Source: JACKCP01 sp034007295
GTDB lineage: Bacteria; Desulfobacterota; Desulfobacteria; Desulfobacterales; JACKCP01
Assembly (NCBI GenBank): GCA_034007295.1
Contig: JAVERC010000005.1
Coordinates: 62,001 to 126,000 of the forward strand
Reading direction: 5' to 3'
DNA length: 64,000 nucleotides
The notes under the pieces are model-generated. The model was not told the origin of the DNA and ran no database searches. It saw only the letters and a list, made by a program, of their open reading frames with translations. Below, piece by piece: positions 1 through 9,254 of this stretch (position 1 is its first letter; each line of letters starts with the position of its first letter). The position numbers and the translations under genes were made by a program.

Positions 1-163
1 CGCGATCAAAAAATACTAATTTTTGATCAATCACCAATTAGAAAATTGCTAGTGATTAATTTTTGTAAGCCAGATAATCATTATTAATATCTAACATTAA
101 ACAAGGTGTTTGGTCAACGAGGCAAAATAAAGAAAAGCGGATATTTTCTCTTTTTTTTAAGGT
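1..163. other. Non-coding window edge with inverted repeats
   Basis: No gene is supported here. GATCAAAAA (4-12) pairs with TTTTTGATC (20-28), and AATCAC (30-35) can pair with GTGATT (52-57). These may be terminator or repeat remnants belonging to a gene outside the window. Direction cannot be told. Confidence 0.3.
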
Positions 164-859
164 TTATCTTGATTTTCTGAATTTGAGGTAAATTTTTTTC
201 CTGTAACAAATAAGAAAAAAAGAAATAATTGCTGTTAAAAATGCAAGAACTGCTGTTAATATATAGTCTCCATCATAAAGCATTTCGCCTTGAATACTTA
301 AAAGAATAGTTCCAGGCATTCTTCCAACCAATGCAAAAAAAATAAACAATGAGAATCTAATATTTGTAATCCCAAGGAAAAGGCAAAAATAATCTTTTGG
401 AAATCCTGGAAACAAAAAAAGAGCAAAAACAAAAATTTTTCCCTCTTCTGAAAAAAATCTGTCAAATTTCATAAAATATTTTTCAGGTACAATCTTTCTT
501 ACAATATCTTTGCCTGCATATCTTGCCAGAGTAAAATTTATTACTGATCCCAATGTAAGTGCAAAACTTGAAAGAATAAACCCTTTAAAAGCTCCAAAAA
601 TATATCCTCCCACAAGACCTGAGACCTCTCCAGGCACTGGAGCAATAAGAACCTGCAAAGCCTGAACTAGCACAAATACCAAAGGTGCCATAATTCCATA
701 TGACTCAATTTCTTTCATAAAAAGATTTTTGTCGGAGAAAACTTGGATAAAATGAATTTTATCTCTTAAAAAAAAAATAATTCCCAATAAAACTAAGACT
801 GCAGCAAGAATTAAAGCCTTTAAAACAATATTTTTATTTAAATAAAGATTTAATTTCAT
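164..859 (-). CDS. TVP38/TMEM64 (VTT domain, DedA-like) membrane protein
   Basis: Predicted inner-membrane protein of 231 aa, within the usual size range of the VTT/TVP38 family (SNARE-associated, DedA superfamily). Hydrophobic segments lie at about residues 12-30, 55-75, 80-105, 135-160, 165-185 and 198-220. The conserved stretch around PGEVSGLVGGYIFG (about 76-89) and the later FPGFPKDYFC block are the family's re-entrant-loop signatures. Members are thought to act in lipid scrambling or membrane homeostasis; the substrate cannot be told from sequence. The gene stands alone, separated by about 70 bp from the next minus-strand gene, and nothing visible indicates its regulation. The family call is firm, the role open. 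Confidence 0.85.
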   Translation of the reverse strand: MKLNLYLNKNIVLKALILAAVLVLLGIIFFLRDKIHFIQVFSDKNLFMKEIESYGIMAPLVFVLVQALQVLIAPVPGEVSGLVGGYIFGAFKGFILSSFALTLGSVINFTLARYAGKDIVRKIVPEKYFMKFDRFFSEEGKIFVFALFLFPGFPKDYFCLFLGITNIRFSLFIFFALVGRMPGTILLSIQGEMLYDGDYILTAVLAFLTAIISFFLICYRKKIYLKFRKSR

Positions 860-930
860 ATCAAAGGAATCACACTAAGCAAAGGTTAAGGATTAGGACA
901 ACAAATCCCTGTTTTCAGCCATTCAGTAAA

Positions 931-1215
931 TTAATTTTTGAACCAGAAAAAATTTTTTTTACCCTTTTTTTTCTTATTTTCAACTGATTTTTTTTTAGCC
1001 CACCTAGCAAAAAAATTAATATTTCCAGATTCATATGATGCATCAATCATTTCACTTTTTTTTTCAATACCTTTTTCAGAATCTAGTGCAAGGCAAATAC
1101 ATTCTTTTTTAAACGAGCAATTAATGCAGTTATCTGGAGTCTTTCTATACCCTTCTTTTGACATAGGGAATACTATATCTAGATCCCCAAAGCATTTTGG
1201 CTTTTTATTATCCAT
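931..1215 (-). CDS. Small cysteine-rich protein coupled to radC
   Basis: A 94-aa protein of unknown function. It has cysteines at about residues 8, 30, 33, 39 and 41, in the pattern C-x21-CxxC-x5-C-x-C, which could bind zinc or an iron-sulfur cluster. The C-terminal third is very lysine-rich and ends in aromatic residues (FFWFKN), compatible with nucleic-acid binding. Its ATG lies inside the last codons of radC (8-bp overlap), so translation is probably coupled and it is the third gene of a gpsA-radC unit. The plus-strand reading frame over the same bases is low-complexity phenylalanine-rich shadow and is not a gene. No family was recognised. Confidence 0.6.
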   Translation of the reverse strand: MDNKKPKCFGDLDIVFPMSKEGYRKTPDNCINCSFKKECICLALDSEKGIEKKSEMIDASYESGNINFFARWAKKKSVENKKKKGKKNFFWFKN

Positions 1216-1954
1216 TGATTAAAATATCTTTTTCAAAATCTAAAAATTCATTTGAAAATTTTTTTATATATCCTTCATCTGCAAAACTGAAATACTTATT
1301 ATTCCCGATAACCAGGTGTTCATGAACTTTTATATCCATATGAAGGCATGCATGAACAAGCCTTCGTGTTATTGATATATCAGATTTTGATGGTTCAACT
1401 GAGCCTGATGGGTGATTATGTGCAAAAATTAATGCAGAAGCCTTTTTTTCCAAAGCTGATTTTATTATTTCCCTTGGATAAACAGCACTTGATGAAATAC
1501 TTCCTTCATGGATATCTTCAATTGCAGTAATTTCATTTTTTGAATTTAGAAAAATCACTTTAAATATTTCTATATCTTTTTCCCTCATGGAAAAATACAA
1601 ATAATTAAAGACATCTTCAGAACATGAAACCACATCTTTTTTTTCTGTTTTTCTCTTTAAATAAACTTCTGCTGCTGCTCTAACAAAAACTAAGGGAAAA
1701 ATATTGGCAGGTCCAAGTCCTTTTACTGATTCAAGTTCTTTTACAGGTGCGTCTAAAACCCCAGGCAATGATTTGAATTTATTTAAAAGGTCTTTAGCCA
1801 GAGGCTTGCAGTCTTTTATTGGAGTTCCTAAAGTAAGAAGAATTTCAATTATTTCATAGTCATGAAAACTTGAAATGCCGGATTCAAAAAATTTTTCTCT
1901 GAGCCTTTGTCTATGGCCTGAATTAGGATTTTTTTGATATTTAGTATCCGGCAT
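1208..1954 (-). CDS. radC: RadC family JAB-domain protein
   Basis: A 248-aa member of the RadC/UPF0758 family. The N-terminal third has the helix-hairpin-helix-like region (HRQRLREKFF near residue 15, then the VKGLGPA segment). The C-terminal half is the JAB/MPN metalloprotease fold, with the zinc motif HNHPSG at about residues 179-184 followed by EPSKSD. The family was once described as DNA repair, but its actual role remains unclear. It lies 11 bp after gpsA and overlaps the next small gene by 8 bp, so the three are probably co-transcribed. Length and motifs are complete. Confidence 0.92.
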   Translation of the reverse strand: MPDTKYQKNPNSGHRQRLREKFFESGISSFHDYEIIEILLTLGTPIKDCKPLAKDLLNKFKSLPGVLDAPVKELESVKGLGPANIFPLVFVRAAAEVYLKRKTEKKDVVSCSEDVFNYLYFSMREKDIEIFKVIFLNSKNEITAIEDIHEGSISSSAVYPREIIKSALEKKASALIFAHNHPSGSVEPSKSDISITRRLVHACLHMDIKVHEHLVIGNNKYFSFADEGYIKKFSNEFLDFEKDILING

Positions 1955-1965
1955 TTTGTTTCACA

Positions 1966-3006
1966 TCAGTTTTCAATATTTGGATCTATTTCATTTTTAA
2001 GAGATCTGGTCATAAGTTTTAAAACAGATCTTTCAGGTTTTTCGCCATTATAAAGAACATTATAAATTTCTTCGCAAATTGGAAGTTCAATTTTAAGTTT
2101 TTTACCAAGATTATATACAGATTTAGCTGTTTTTATCCCTTCTGCAACCATTCGCATTTCTTTTAAAATATCGTCTAATTTTTTGCCTTCGCCAAGCTTA
2201 AAACCGACTGTATGGTTTCTGCTCAGACTTCCTGTACACGTTAAAATAAGATCTCCAACACCTGAAAGGCCTGAAAAAGTATGCGGATTTGCTCCCATTG
2301 CAAGCCCTATTCTTCTTATTTCAACAAGTCCTCTTGTAATAAGTGCTGCCCTTGCATTTAGACCAAGCTTCATTCCATCTACAACGCCTGATGCTATTGC
2401 TATAACATTTTTAACAGCACCTCCAACTTCAACACCAATTGGGTCTTCACTAGTGTAAACCCTGAAATAAGTCGAAGCAAAAACTTTTTGCACATAGGCT
2501 GCTGTATTAAAATCCTTTGAAGCAACAGTAACTACTGTAGGTTTAAGCTCCCCAAGCTCGCGAGCAAAGCTTGGCCCTGAAAGCACTCCGCAATTGCAAG
2601 GCTGCACTTCAAGAATTTCTTCAATTATTTGGGTCATTGTCTTGTAAGTATTATTTTCTATACCCTTGGAAGCTGAGATAAAAACCATTTCATTTTGAAT
2701 AAAAGGTTTAATTTTTTCAAGTGTTTCTCTCATTACATGAGAAGGAACAACAAGTATAATAAGATTGCTTCCAAACAAAACACTTTCCAAATCAATGCTA
2801 GGTATTATATTTTTTGAAAGTCTTATTTCAGGCAGATAAACTTTATTTTCTCTTGTTGAATTTATTGATTCAAAAACTTCTTCTTCATAGCACCAGAGTT
2901 TTACATTAAAGCCTTTAACTGCAAGAAGATTTGCAAGTGAGGTTCCCCAGCTCCCAGCACCAATTACTGATATTTTAGTATTTTTAACTTTATCATCTAT
3001 ATTCAT
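1966..3006 (-). CDS. gpsA: Glycerol-3-phosphate dehydrogenase [NAD(P)+]
   Basis: Cytoplasmic enzyme reducing dihydroxyacetone phosphate to sn-glycerol 3-phosphate, the backbone for phospholipid synthesis. The 346-aa length is normal. The Rossmann motif GAGSWG is at residues 16-21. Conserved blocks SGPSFARE, GGAVKNVIAI (catalytic lysine) and NARAALITRG follow in the expected order, and GLSGVGDL completes the C-terminal domain. It is the first gene of gpsA-radC-small Cys protein on the minus strand. A 215-bp gap holding a hairpin separates it from gyrA upstream, so it probably has its own promoter there. Confidence 0.96.
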   Translation of the reverse strand: MNIDDKVKNTKISVIGAGSWGTSLANLLAVKGFNVKLWCYEEEVFESINSTRENKVYLPEIRLSKNIIPSIDLESVLFGSNLIILVVPSHVMRETLEKIKPFIQNEMVFISASKGIENNTYKTMTQIIEEILEVQPCNCGVLSGPSFARELGELKPTVVTVASKDFNTAAYVQKVFASTYFRVYTSEDPIGVEVGGAVKNVIAIASGVVDGMKLGLNARAALITRGLVEIRRIGLAMGANPHTFSGLSGVGDLILTCTGSLSRNHTVGFKLGEGKKLDDILKEMRMVAEGIKTAKSVYNLGKKLKIELPICEEIYNVLYNGEKPERSVLKLMTRSLKNEIDPNIEN

Positions 3007-3106
3007 AACACTCTTTCATTTTTTGCTTTTTACTAAACTTTAAGGTTTTAATTTTTCACTAAATTCAGTTAACCTAAAACCCTTTAATTAAGTTTTTATA
3101 AACCAA

Positions 3107-3135
3107 GGGCAAAATAAATTAATTTTGCCCTTTTT
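3107..3135. terminator. Hairpin between gyrA and gpsA
   Basis: GGGCAAAAT (3107-3115) pairs with ATTTTGCCC (3122-3130) around a 6-nt loop. The T-run is on the plus side (3131-3135). On the minus strand, where gyrA ends upstream, the tail is only TTGGTTTAT, so its termination strength for gyrA is uncertain. Confidence 0.55.
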
Positions 3136-3221
3136 ACTTTTGTCAAAAAGTCAGCTTAAAATAACACTATTATTTTCAAGTTAAAACTTTTAACGCTTCT
3201 TTAAGCAAAAAATTTTATTTA

Positions 3222-5705
3222 TTATTCCTCTGCTAAATCTGAATCAGGTTCTTCCATATCTATTTCTTCATCAGAATTATTTTCTTCTTTTTCCTCAATT
3301 CTTGCAGCACCAATAAGCTTTTCATCTTCTGAGAGATTTATAAGCCTTACTCCAAGTGTATTTCTTCCAACAGATGAGATATCAGAAGCACACATTCTTA
3401 TAAGCTTACCTCTGTCAGATATGAGCATAATTTCATCATTTTCATCAAGAAGAAGCATATCAACAACATTTCCGTTCCTTCCTGAAGTTTTGATATTTAT
3501 TACGCCTTTTCCGCCTCTATGCCTTAATGGATAGGCTTGAAATAATGTTTTCTTCCCATACCCATATTCTGTTGCAGCAAATACTGTCTTGTCATCGCTT
3601 TCAGACACACCTATTCCTATAATTGAATCCCCTTCATCCATACGAAGTCCTATAACACCACGTGAGACTCTTCCTGTAGGTCTTACATTGCTTTCTTTGA
3701 AACGAATCACTTTGCCATTTTTTGATCCAAGAAAAACATCCTTTTCTCCGTTTGTCATTCTTACAGCAATAAGCTCATCATTTTCACCTAGATCAAGAGC
3801 AATTATTCCGCCTGCTCTTGGCCTTGAATAAGCCATAAGATCAGTTTTCTTAACATATCCGTTTTTAGTTGCCATAAGAAGGTAATGATCCTTTTCAAAG
3901 GATGAGACATTTAAAATTGTTGCAAGATTTTCACCTTCCTGAAGATCCAAAAAATTCACAAGTGCTTTTCCTTTGCCTGAACGCTGGGCTTCAGGAAGTT
4001 CATAAACCTTTGACCAGTAAACCTTGCCAAAATTTGTAAAAAACAAAAACATATCATGGGTTGAAGCAACAAAAAGATGGGCAATAAAGTCCTCATCTCT
4101 TACAGACATTGCGATCTTACCCTTACCTCCCCTTTTCTGGCTCTGATATGTAGAAAGAGGGGTGCGTTTGATATAGCCTGTTCTTGTAACAGTAACCACC
4201 ATTTCTTCCCTTGCTATAAGATCCTCAATATCTATATCTGCTGTAGATGCTACAATTCTTGTTCTTCTATCATCTCCAAATTCTTCTTTTACCTGTAAAA
4301 TTTCATCTTTTATAATTTGATACACCAAAGGTTCTTCTGAAAGAATCCTTTTGAACCAGGCAATATCTTTAAGAAGGGCCTGATACTCTTCTTCAATTTT
4401 ATTTCTTTCAAGACCTGTAAGCCTTTGAAGCCTCATATCAAGAATTGCCTGTGCCTGTTTTTCAGAAAGGGAAAATTTTTCTATAAGGCCAGTCCTGGCT
4501 TCGTCTGGTGAATTTGAAGCACGGATAAGTGCAACAACTGCGTCAATATTATCAAGTGCAATTTTAAGGCCTTCAAGAATATGGGCTCTTGCCTCTGCTT
4601 TTCTTAGGTCAAATTTGGTTCTTCGTATAACAACTTCTCTTCTGTGCCTTACAAAATGAGCAAGAATTTCCTTTATGCTCATCTGCTCAGGTTTTCTGTC
4701 CACAACAGCAAGAAAATTTATACCAAAACTGATTTCAAACTGTGTATGCTTATAAAGCTGATTTTTAACCACTTCAGGAATTGCGTCTTTTTTTAATGCA
4801 ACGGCAACTCTTATCCCGTCCTTGTCAGATTCATCTCTTACATACCTGATTCCTTCAATAACCTTATCCCTTTGAAGTTCGGCAATTTTTTCTATGAGCC
4901 TTGCCTTGTTCACCTGATAGGGAATTTCATTGGATATGAGAACAGTTCCTGACCCGTCCTTTTCCTCAAAAATTTCAGAACGGACTTTTATAATCCCGCG
5001 GCCTGTATGGTAGCCGTCTCTTATTCCATTTGTTCCATATATAATTCCTCCTGTAGGAAAATCAGGGCCTGGAATTATTTCCATAATTTCATCAATTGTA
5101 ATTTCTGGATTGTCTATCAGTGCAATCAAGGCATTTGAAACTTCAGTGAGATTATGGGGAGGAATGTTTGTAGCCATGCCCACTGCAATTCCAGACGAAC
5201 CATTAACAAGAAGTGCCGGCATTCTTGTAGGCATTACAACCGGTTCATAAATAGACTCATCATAGTTTGGAATAAAGTCTACTGTTTCCTTTTCAAGATC
5301 AGCAAGAATTTCATGGGATATTTTCTTCATTCTTACTTCTGTATAACGCATGGCAGCAGGAGAATCTCCGTCAATTGAGCCAAAGTTTCCCTGGCCGTCT
5401 ACAAGAGGGTATCTCATGGCAAAATTCTGTGCCATTCTAACTATTGCATCATACACAGCAGAATCGCCATGGGGATGGAATTTACCAATAACTTCACCAA
5501 CGATTCTAGCTGATTTTTTGTATGGTTTATTATAATCATTTTTCTGTTCATGCATACCAAAAAGAATTCGCCTGTGAACAGGCTTGAGCCCGTCTCTTAC
5601 ATCAGGAAGGGCTCTCCCGATAATTACGCTCATGGCGTAATCAAGGTAAGACTGCTGCATTTCCTTTTCTATGCTTATTCCAGAACTTTTTTGTTCTTCA
5701 GACAT
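3222..5705 (-). CDS. gyrA: DNA gyrase subunit A
   Basis: The 827-aa A subunit of type IIA topoisomerase, which introduces negative supercoils with GyrB. The active-site tyrosine is in AAMRYTE at about residue 121. The quinolone region reads GDSAVYD (81-86), with serine and aspartate at the sensitive positions. The C-terminal beta-pinwheel contains the box QKRGGKG, close to the GyrA-box QRRGGKG that separates gyrase from ParC. The protein ends in a very acidic tail (EEIDMEEPDSD). No gyrB is adjacent. The start ATG is placed by the conserved N-terminal region. Confidence 0.97.
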   Translation of the reverse strand: MSEEQKSSGISIEKEMQQSYLDYAMSVIIGRALPDVRDGLKPVHRRILFGMHEQKNDYNKPYKKSARIVGEVIGKFHPHGDSAVYDAIVRMAQNFAMRYPLVDGQGNFGSIDGDSPAAMRYTEVRMKKISHEILADLEKETVDFIPNYDESIYEPVVMPTRMPALLVNGSSGIAVGMATNIPPHNLTEVSNALIALIDNPEITIDEIMEIIPGPDFPTGGIIYGTNGIRDGYHTGRGIIKVRSEIFEEKDGSGTVLISNEIPYQVNKARLIEKIAELQRDKVIEGIRYVRDESDKDGIRVAVALKKDAIPEVVKNQLYKHTQFEISFGINFLAVVDRKPEQMSIKEILAHFVRHRREVVIRRTKFDLRKAEARAHILEGLKIALDNIDAVVALIRASNSPDEARTGLIEKFSLSEKQAQAILDMRLQRLTGLERNKIEEEYQALLKDIAWFKRILSEEPLVYQIIKDEILQVKEEFGDDRRTRIVASTADIDIEDLIAREEMVVTVTRTGYIKRTPLSTYQSQKRGGKGKIAMSVRDEDFIAHLFVASTHDMFLFFTNFGKVYWSKVYELPEAQRSGKGKALVNFLDLQEGENLATILNVSSFEKDHYLLMATKNGYVKKTDLMAYSRPRAGGIIALDLGENDELIAVRMTNGEKDVFLGSKNGKVIRFKESNVRPTGRVSRGVIGLRMDEGDSIIGIGVSESDDKTVFAATEYGYGKKTLFQAYPLRHRGGKGVINIKTSGRNGNVVDMLLLDENDEIMLISDRGKLIRMCASDISSVGRNTLGVRLINLSEDEKLIGAARIEEKEENNSDEEIDMEEPDSDLAEE

Positions 5706-5795
5706 ATCTTAAACCTTAAATTATAAAATTTGATAAAAGCCTTAAAACTACTCAAATAAGGCATAACCTTATTAATATACATTTCATTTCATGTT

Positions 5796-6842
5796 TTATT
5801 CAACCATTTTCTGGTATTTTTTATGGTAAATATCTGACAAAGTAAAAAAGAAAGTAACAATAAGAGGGCCATAAATAATACCTAAAACTCCAAAAAGCTT
5901 AAGTCCGCCGATTATAGCCAGAAAAACAAGAAGAGGGTGCATTTTTACCCTGTCGCCAACAAGTTTTGGCTTAAAATAATATTCTGTGAAAAGAGATGCT
6001 GCTGAATAAAAAATAACTGTAATTATCCCAAGAAAAATTTTTCCTTTCAAAAAAAGAAAAACTGCAACTGGAAACATTACAACTCCAATACCAACAATAG
6101 GCAGAAAAGCTAAAATACCCATTACAACTCCCCATAAAAAAGGAGAAGAAATTCCAATCAGCTTAAAATAAATTCCGCCTGCAACGCCCTGAATTACTCC
6201 GGCTATCCCATTTACTATAAGAATAGCACCTGCCATTTCCCTAAATTTTATTATTATTGTTTCATCTTCTTCCCTTGGCAGAGGAGAAAGATAAATAAAA
6301 TAATCAATTACTTTTTTACCGTCCACAAGAAGAAAAAAAAGAACAATTAAAAGCATAAAAAAACTTATTGTCAGTTTTAAAATATTTGAGGCAATCATGC
6401 TTGCCTGGTCAAAAAGGGTTTTGCCTAAAAATCTGCCAAGCTCTGCAAAAGGTGCAATAAGATCATCCCGAGTTACTTCAAGGTCAAACTTTGAAAGAAT
6501 AAGATTTAATTTATCAAGCTGTTCACTTGATACAATAGACATTATTTCTTCTTTTAAAACAGCACCTTTTGCAACAAGATAAAGTGAATATGCTTCTTTT
6601 GAAAGAATTCCTGCAAAAATTGTCACAATAAATCCTGCAATTACAAAAACAATAAAACAAAGAACCAATGCAGATAAGACTGGTCTGATTTTTAAAGAAA
6701 ACTTTGCATGGATAGGATAAAGAAAAGCTGCAAAAACTGCTGCAAGAAAAAGAATTGATGCAAAAGGCCATAAAAGCCTTCCCATCAAAGCCAAAGATAT
6801 AAGAAAAAGAACAAGAAAATACTTTAATATTGAAGGCTTCAA
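5796..6842 (-). CDS. AI-2E family transporter (PerM-like permease)
   Basis: A 348-aa polytopic inner-membrane protein of the AI-2E/PerM superfamily, with about eight predicted membrane segments. Hydrophobic stretches occur near residues 8-40, 62-85, 150-172, 205-230 and 240-330. The conserved glycine/proline-rich core (FLWGVVMGILAFLPIVGIG, then GIIYGPLIV) fits this family. Characterised members export autoinducer-2 or act as Na+/H+ antiporters, and the substrate here cannot be told. It sits alone between gyrA and a thiolase gene, on the same strand. Confidence 0.85.
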   Translation of the reverse strand: MKPSILKYFLVLFLISLALMGRLLWPFASILFLAAVFAAFLYPIHAKFSLKIRPVLSALVLCFIVFVIAGFIVTIFAGILSKEAYSLYLVAKGAVLKEEIMSIVSSEQLDKLNLILSKFDLEVTRDDLIAPFAELGRFLGKTLFDQASMIASNILKLTISFFMLLIVLFFLLVDGKKVIDYFIYLSPLPREEDETIIIKFREMAGAILIVNGIAGVIQGVAGGIYFKLIGISSPFLWGVVMGILAFLPIVGIGVVMFPVAVFLFLKGKIFLGIITVIFYSAASLFTEYYFKPKLVGDRVKMHPLLVFLAIIGGLKLFGVLGIIYGPLIVTFFFTLSDIYHKKYQKMVE

Positions 6843-6954
6843 TTATAACTCCTTGTAATTGTAGCAAAAAGCTGACACGTAAACTCTCGTTTACAAACTT
6901 TAACCGGAGCAAAAAAACAACTACCCTTCAATTAACATTTTTTTTTATTCAAAT

Positions 6955-6988
6955 GAACAAAAACTGCCTTTAAATTTTTTAAAGGCAG
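6955..6988 (-). terminator. Rho-independent terminator of the thiolase gene
   Basis: CTGCCTTTAAA (from 6964) pairs with TTTAAAGGCAG (ends 6988). Read on the minus strand, the hairpin is followed by TTTTTGTT. It lies 25 bp beyond the thiolase stop codon. Confidence 0.8.
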
Positions 6989-7012
6989 CCTTAATAAAAA
7001 TTTTTAAATTTT

Positions 7013-8299
7013 TTACTTGTCAACAACCATTGCCATACCCATACCGCCGCCAATACACATGGAAACAATACCTGTATTCCAGTTGTTTCTCTTCATTCCA
7101 TGAATAAGAGTAACCATCTGCCTTGCACCTGTACATCCAATTGGATGACCTAATGAAATACCGCTTCCAAACTGGTTTGGTTTCTCTGTGTCCATTCCAA
7201 GTTCAATCATGCAGCCAAGTGCCTGTGCTGCAAAAGCTTCGTTAAGCTCTATCATGTCAATTGAATTTACATCCATTCCTGTTTTTTTCATAAGTTTCCT
7301 GATTGCAGGAACAGGGCCAAGTCCCATATATGCAGGGTCCATTGCACCTGAAGAAAATCCCTTGATTACAGCCATTGGCTCAAGTCCAAGTTCCTTTGCC
7401 TTTTCAGCAGACATAAGAAGAACTGAAGCTGCACCGTCGTTTATACCTGAAGCGTTTCCTGCTGTAACAGAACCATCTTTTTTAAATGCAGGCTTCATTT
7501 TGCTCATTTTTTCCATATCTGTTTCCATTGGACGTTCATCAGTATCAACAGCAATATCACCTTTTCTGGACTTCATTATAACCGGCACAATTTCCTCTTT
7601 AAAAAGGCCTGTCTTAACTGCATTTAAAGCTCTGTTATGACTTAAAACAGCAAGTTCATCCTGTGCTTTTCTTGAAATATCATATTTTGCAACAATATTT
7701 TCAGCTGTAATACCCATATGGTATCCGTAAAAAATTTCATAAAGTCCGTCATAAACCATAAGATCATGAACTTTTCCAACACCTGTAAGCTCCATTCTAT
7801 GTCCCCATCTTGCATCAAGAAGTGCCATTGGGGCATTACTCATGCTTTCCATACCTCCGGCAAGTATTACATCAGACTCGCCTGTCATAATTGCCTGTGC
7901 ACCAAGTGCAATTGCTTTCAAACCTGAACCACACACTTTACTCACAGTAAATGCAGGGGTTTCCTTTGGCATGCCTGCCGCAATCATTGCCTGTCTTGTA
8001 GGATTTTGACCAAGACCTGCTGTAAGAACACATCCCATTATTACTTCATCAATTGCAACCGGGGTAAGAGAATCATCATAGTCGTAACCTGGTTTTTCAA
8101 GATCTATCTGTCCCTGATCTTTTAGAGCATCAGGATAAATTTCTTTCATTTCATCTGAAGGTACTGGTCTGATGCCGGCCTTCTTAAGAGTTTCCTTCAT
8201 TACTGTTTTGCCAAGTTCAACAACAGAAGCATTTTTTAAAACTCCACCAAAACTTCCTACTGCTGTTCTTGAACCGCTGACTATTACAACATCTCTCAT
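7013..8299 (-). CDS. Acetyl-CoA acetyltransferase (thiolase)
   Basis: Thiolase of 428 aa catalysing thiolytic cleavage or condensation of acyl-CoA. The nucleophilic cysteine is in KVCGSGLKAI (about C123). The GHPIGCTGAR histidine motif and the C-terminal CIGGGMGMAM with the second catalytic cysteine are present. The usual length is about 393 aa. The excess is mostly an insertion of roughly 35 residues at about 44-80 (a charged DALKDQGQIDLEKPGYDYDD region) between the first helix and the strand before DEVIMG. The gene is monocistronic, with a clear terminator downstream. It could serve beta-oxidation or acetoacetyl-CoA synthesis. Confidence 0.93.
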   Translation of the reverse strand: MRDVVIVSGSRTAVGSFGGVLKNASVVELGKTVMKETLKKAGIRPVPSDEMKEIYPDALKDQGQIDLEKPGYDYDDSLTPVAIDEVIMGCVLTAGLGQNPTRQAMIAAGMPKETPAFTVSKVCGSGLKAIALGAQAIMTGESDVILAGGMESMSNAPMALLDARWGHRMELTGVGKVHDLMVYDGLYEIFYGYHMGITAENIVAKYDISRKAQDELAVLSHNRALNAVKTGLFKEEIVPVIMKSRKGDIAVDTDERPMETDMEKMSKMKPAFKKDGSVTAGNASGINDGAASVLLMSAEKAKELGLEPMAVIKGFSSGAMDPAYMGLGPVPAIRKLMKKTGMDVNSIDMIELNEAFAAQALGCMIELGMDTEKPNQFGSGISLGHPIGCTGARQMVTLIHGMKRNNWNTGIVSMCIGGGMGMAMVVDK

Positions 8300-8457
8300 G
8301 GATTTCCTCCTTAATTTATTTTTGAAATTATATTTAAAACTTTATGGTTGACACTACCCGAAAATTAATTATAGACGCAGATTAGCCGTATTAAAAGTGA
8401 AAGTCAATAATCTGGTAAAACAGATTAAACCTATAATAAACACTGTGTGCAAATAAA

Positions 8458-9213
8458 ATGTGTCTGATTATTTTTTCGTTCCGCCAAAATAAAGATTATC
8501 CCCTTATCATTGCTGCAAACCGCGATGAATTTTACAAAAGAGAAACAAAAACTCTTGATGTAACTGATGAAAATCCCCTTGTAATTTCAGGAAAAGACCT
8601 TGAATCAGGAGGAACATGGATGGGGATAAACAGAAAAACAAAAAAATTTGCAGCAATTACTAACTACAGAGACCCTTCAAAAATCAAAGATAATGCAAAA
8701 TCAAGGGGAATAATTGTAAGCTCTTTTTTAAATAAAGATGAAAGTCCACTTATATATCTTGAAAACCTTAAAAAAGAAAAAGACCTTTACAATGGATTTA
8801 ATTTTATTCTCGGGAATGTGGACGAGATATTTCATTATTCAAATATCACAGATGAAATAACAAAAATTGAGACAGGACTTCATGGAGTAAGCAATCACCT
8901 TTTAAATACTCCCTGGCCTAAAGTTGTAAAAGCAAAAAATCTTTTACAAAAATCTTTTGAATCTGAAAATGTAGTTGAATCAAGCCTTGAAATGCTCAAA
9001 AACGATGAAATTTTTGATGATGAAAAACTTCCCCAAACAGGAATGGGTCTTGAATGGGAAAGGCTTTTGTCACCTGTATTTGTTAAAAGTGAAATTTACG
9101 GTACAAGATCTTCTTCTGTTCTTTTAATAGATAAAAATGGAAAAATCCGTTTCAGAGAAAGGGCTTATCTTGAAAAAGGGCTTGTAAAGGACACAGATTT
9201 TTTTATTTCCTGA
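8458..9213 (+). CDS. NRDE (TANGO2-like) family protein
   Basis: A 251-aa protein of the NRDE family, named for the conserved Asn-Arg-Asp-Glu seen here in AANRDEFYKR at about residues 20-29. It begins MCLI, with the conserved Cys2 characteristic of these Ntn-hydrolase-like proteins. Further family blocks are GGTWMGIN, TNYRDP and a C-terminal YGTRSSSVLLI. The biochemical function in bacteria is not established; eukaryotic TANGO2 has been linked to haem and metabolic homeostasis. It is divergent from the thiolase gene across a 158-bp gap and ends at a shared convergent terminator with rsgA. Confidence 0.88.
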   Translation: MCLIIFSFRQNKDYPLIIAANRDEFYKRETKTLDVTDENPLVISGKDLESGGTWMGINRKTKKFAAITNYRDPSKIKDNAKSRGIIVSSFLNKDESPLIYLENLKKEKDLYNGFNFILGNVDEIFHYSNITDEITKIETGLHGVSNHLLNTPWPKVVKAKNLLQKSFESENVVESSLEMLKNDEIFDDEKLPQTGMGLEWERLLSPVFVKSEIYGTRSSSVLLIDKNGKIRFRERAYLEKGLVKDTDFFIS

Positions 9214-9219
9214 AAAGCA

Positions 9220-9246
9220 GGAGCCGCATCGCATGACTGCGGCTCC
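9220..9246. terminator. Bidirectional terminator
   Basis: GGAGCCGCA (9220-9228) pairs perfectly with TGCGGCTCC (9238-9246). A-rich sequence on the left and an AAAAGATTTT tail on the right serve the convergent NRDE gene (plus) and rsgA (minus). Confidence 0.85.
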
Positions 9247-9254
9247 AAAAGATT

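Noticed and set aside
938..1222. Plus-strand frame opposite the small Cys protein
   Set aside because: Phenylalanine/serine-rich mirror of lysine- and glutamate-rich minus-strand codons; the minus frame overlaps radC in operon fashion.
7188..7640. 150-codon plus-strand frame opposite thiolase
   Set aside because: Antisense shadow; thiolase motifs are intact on the minus strand.
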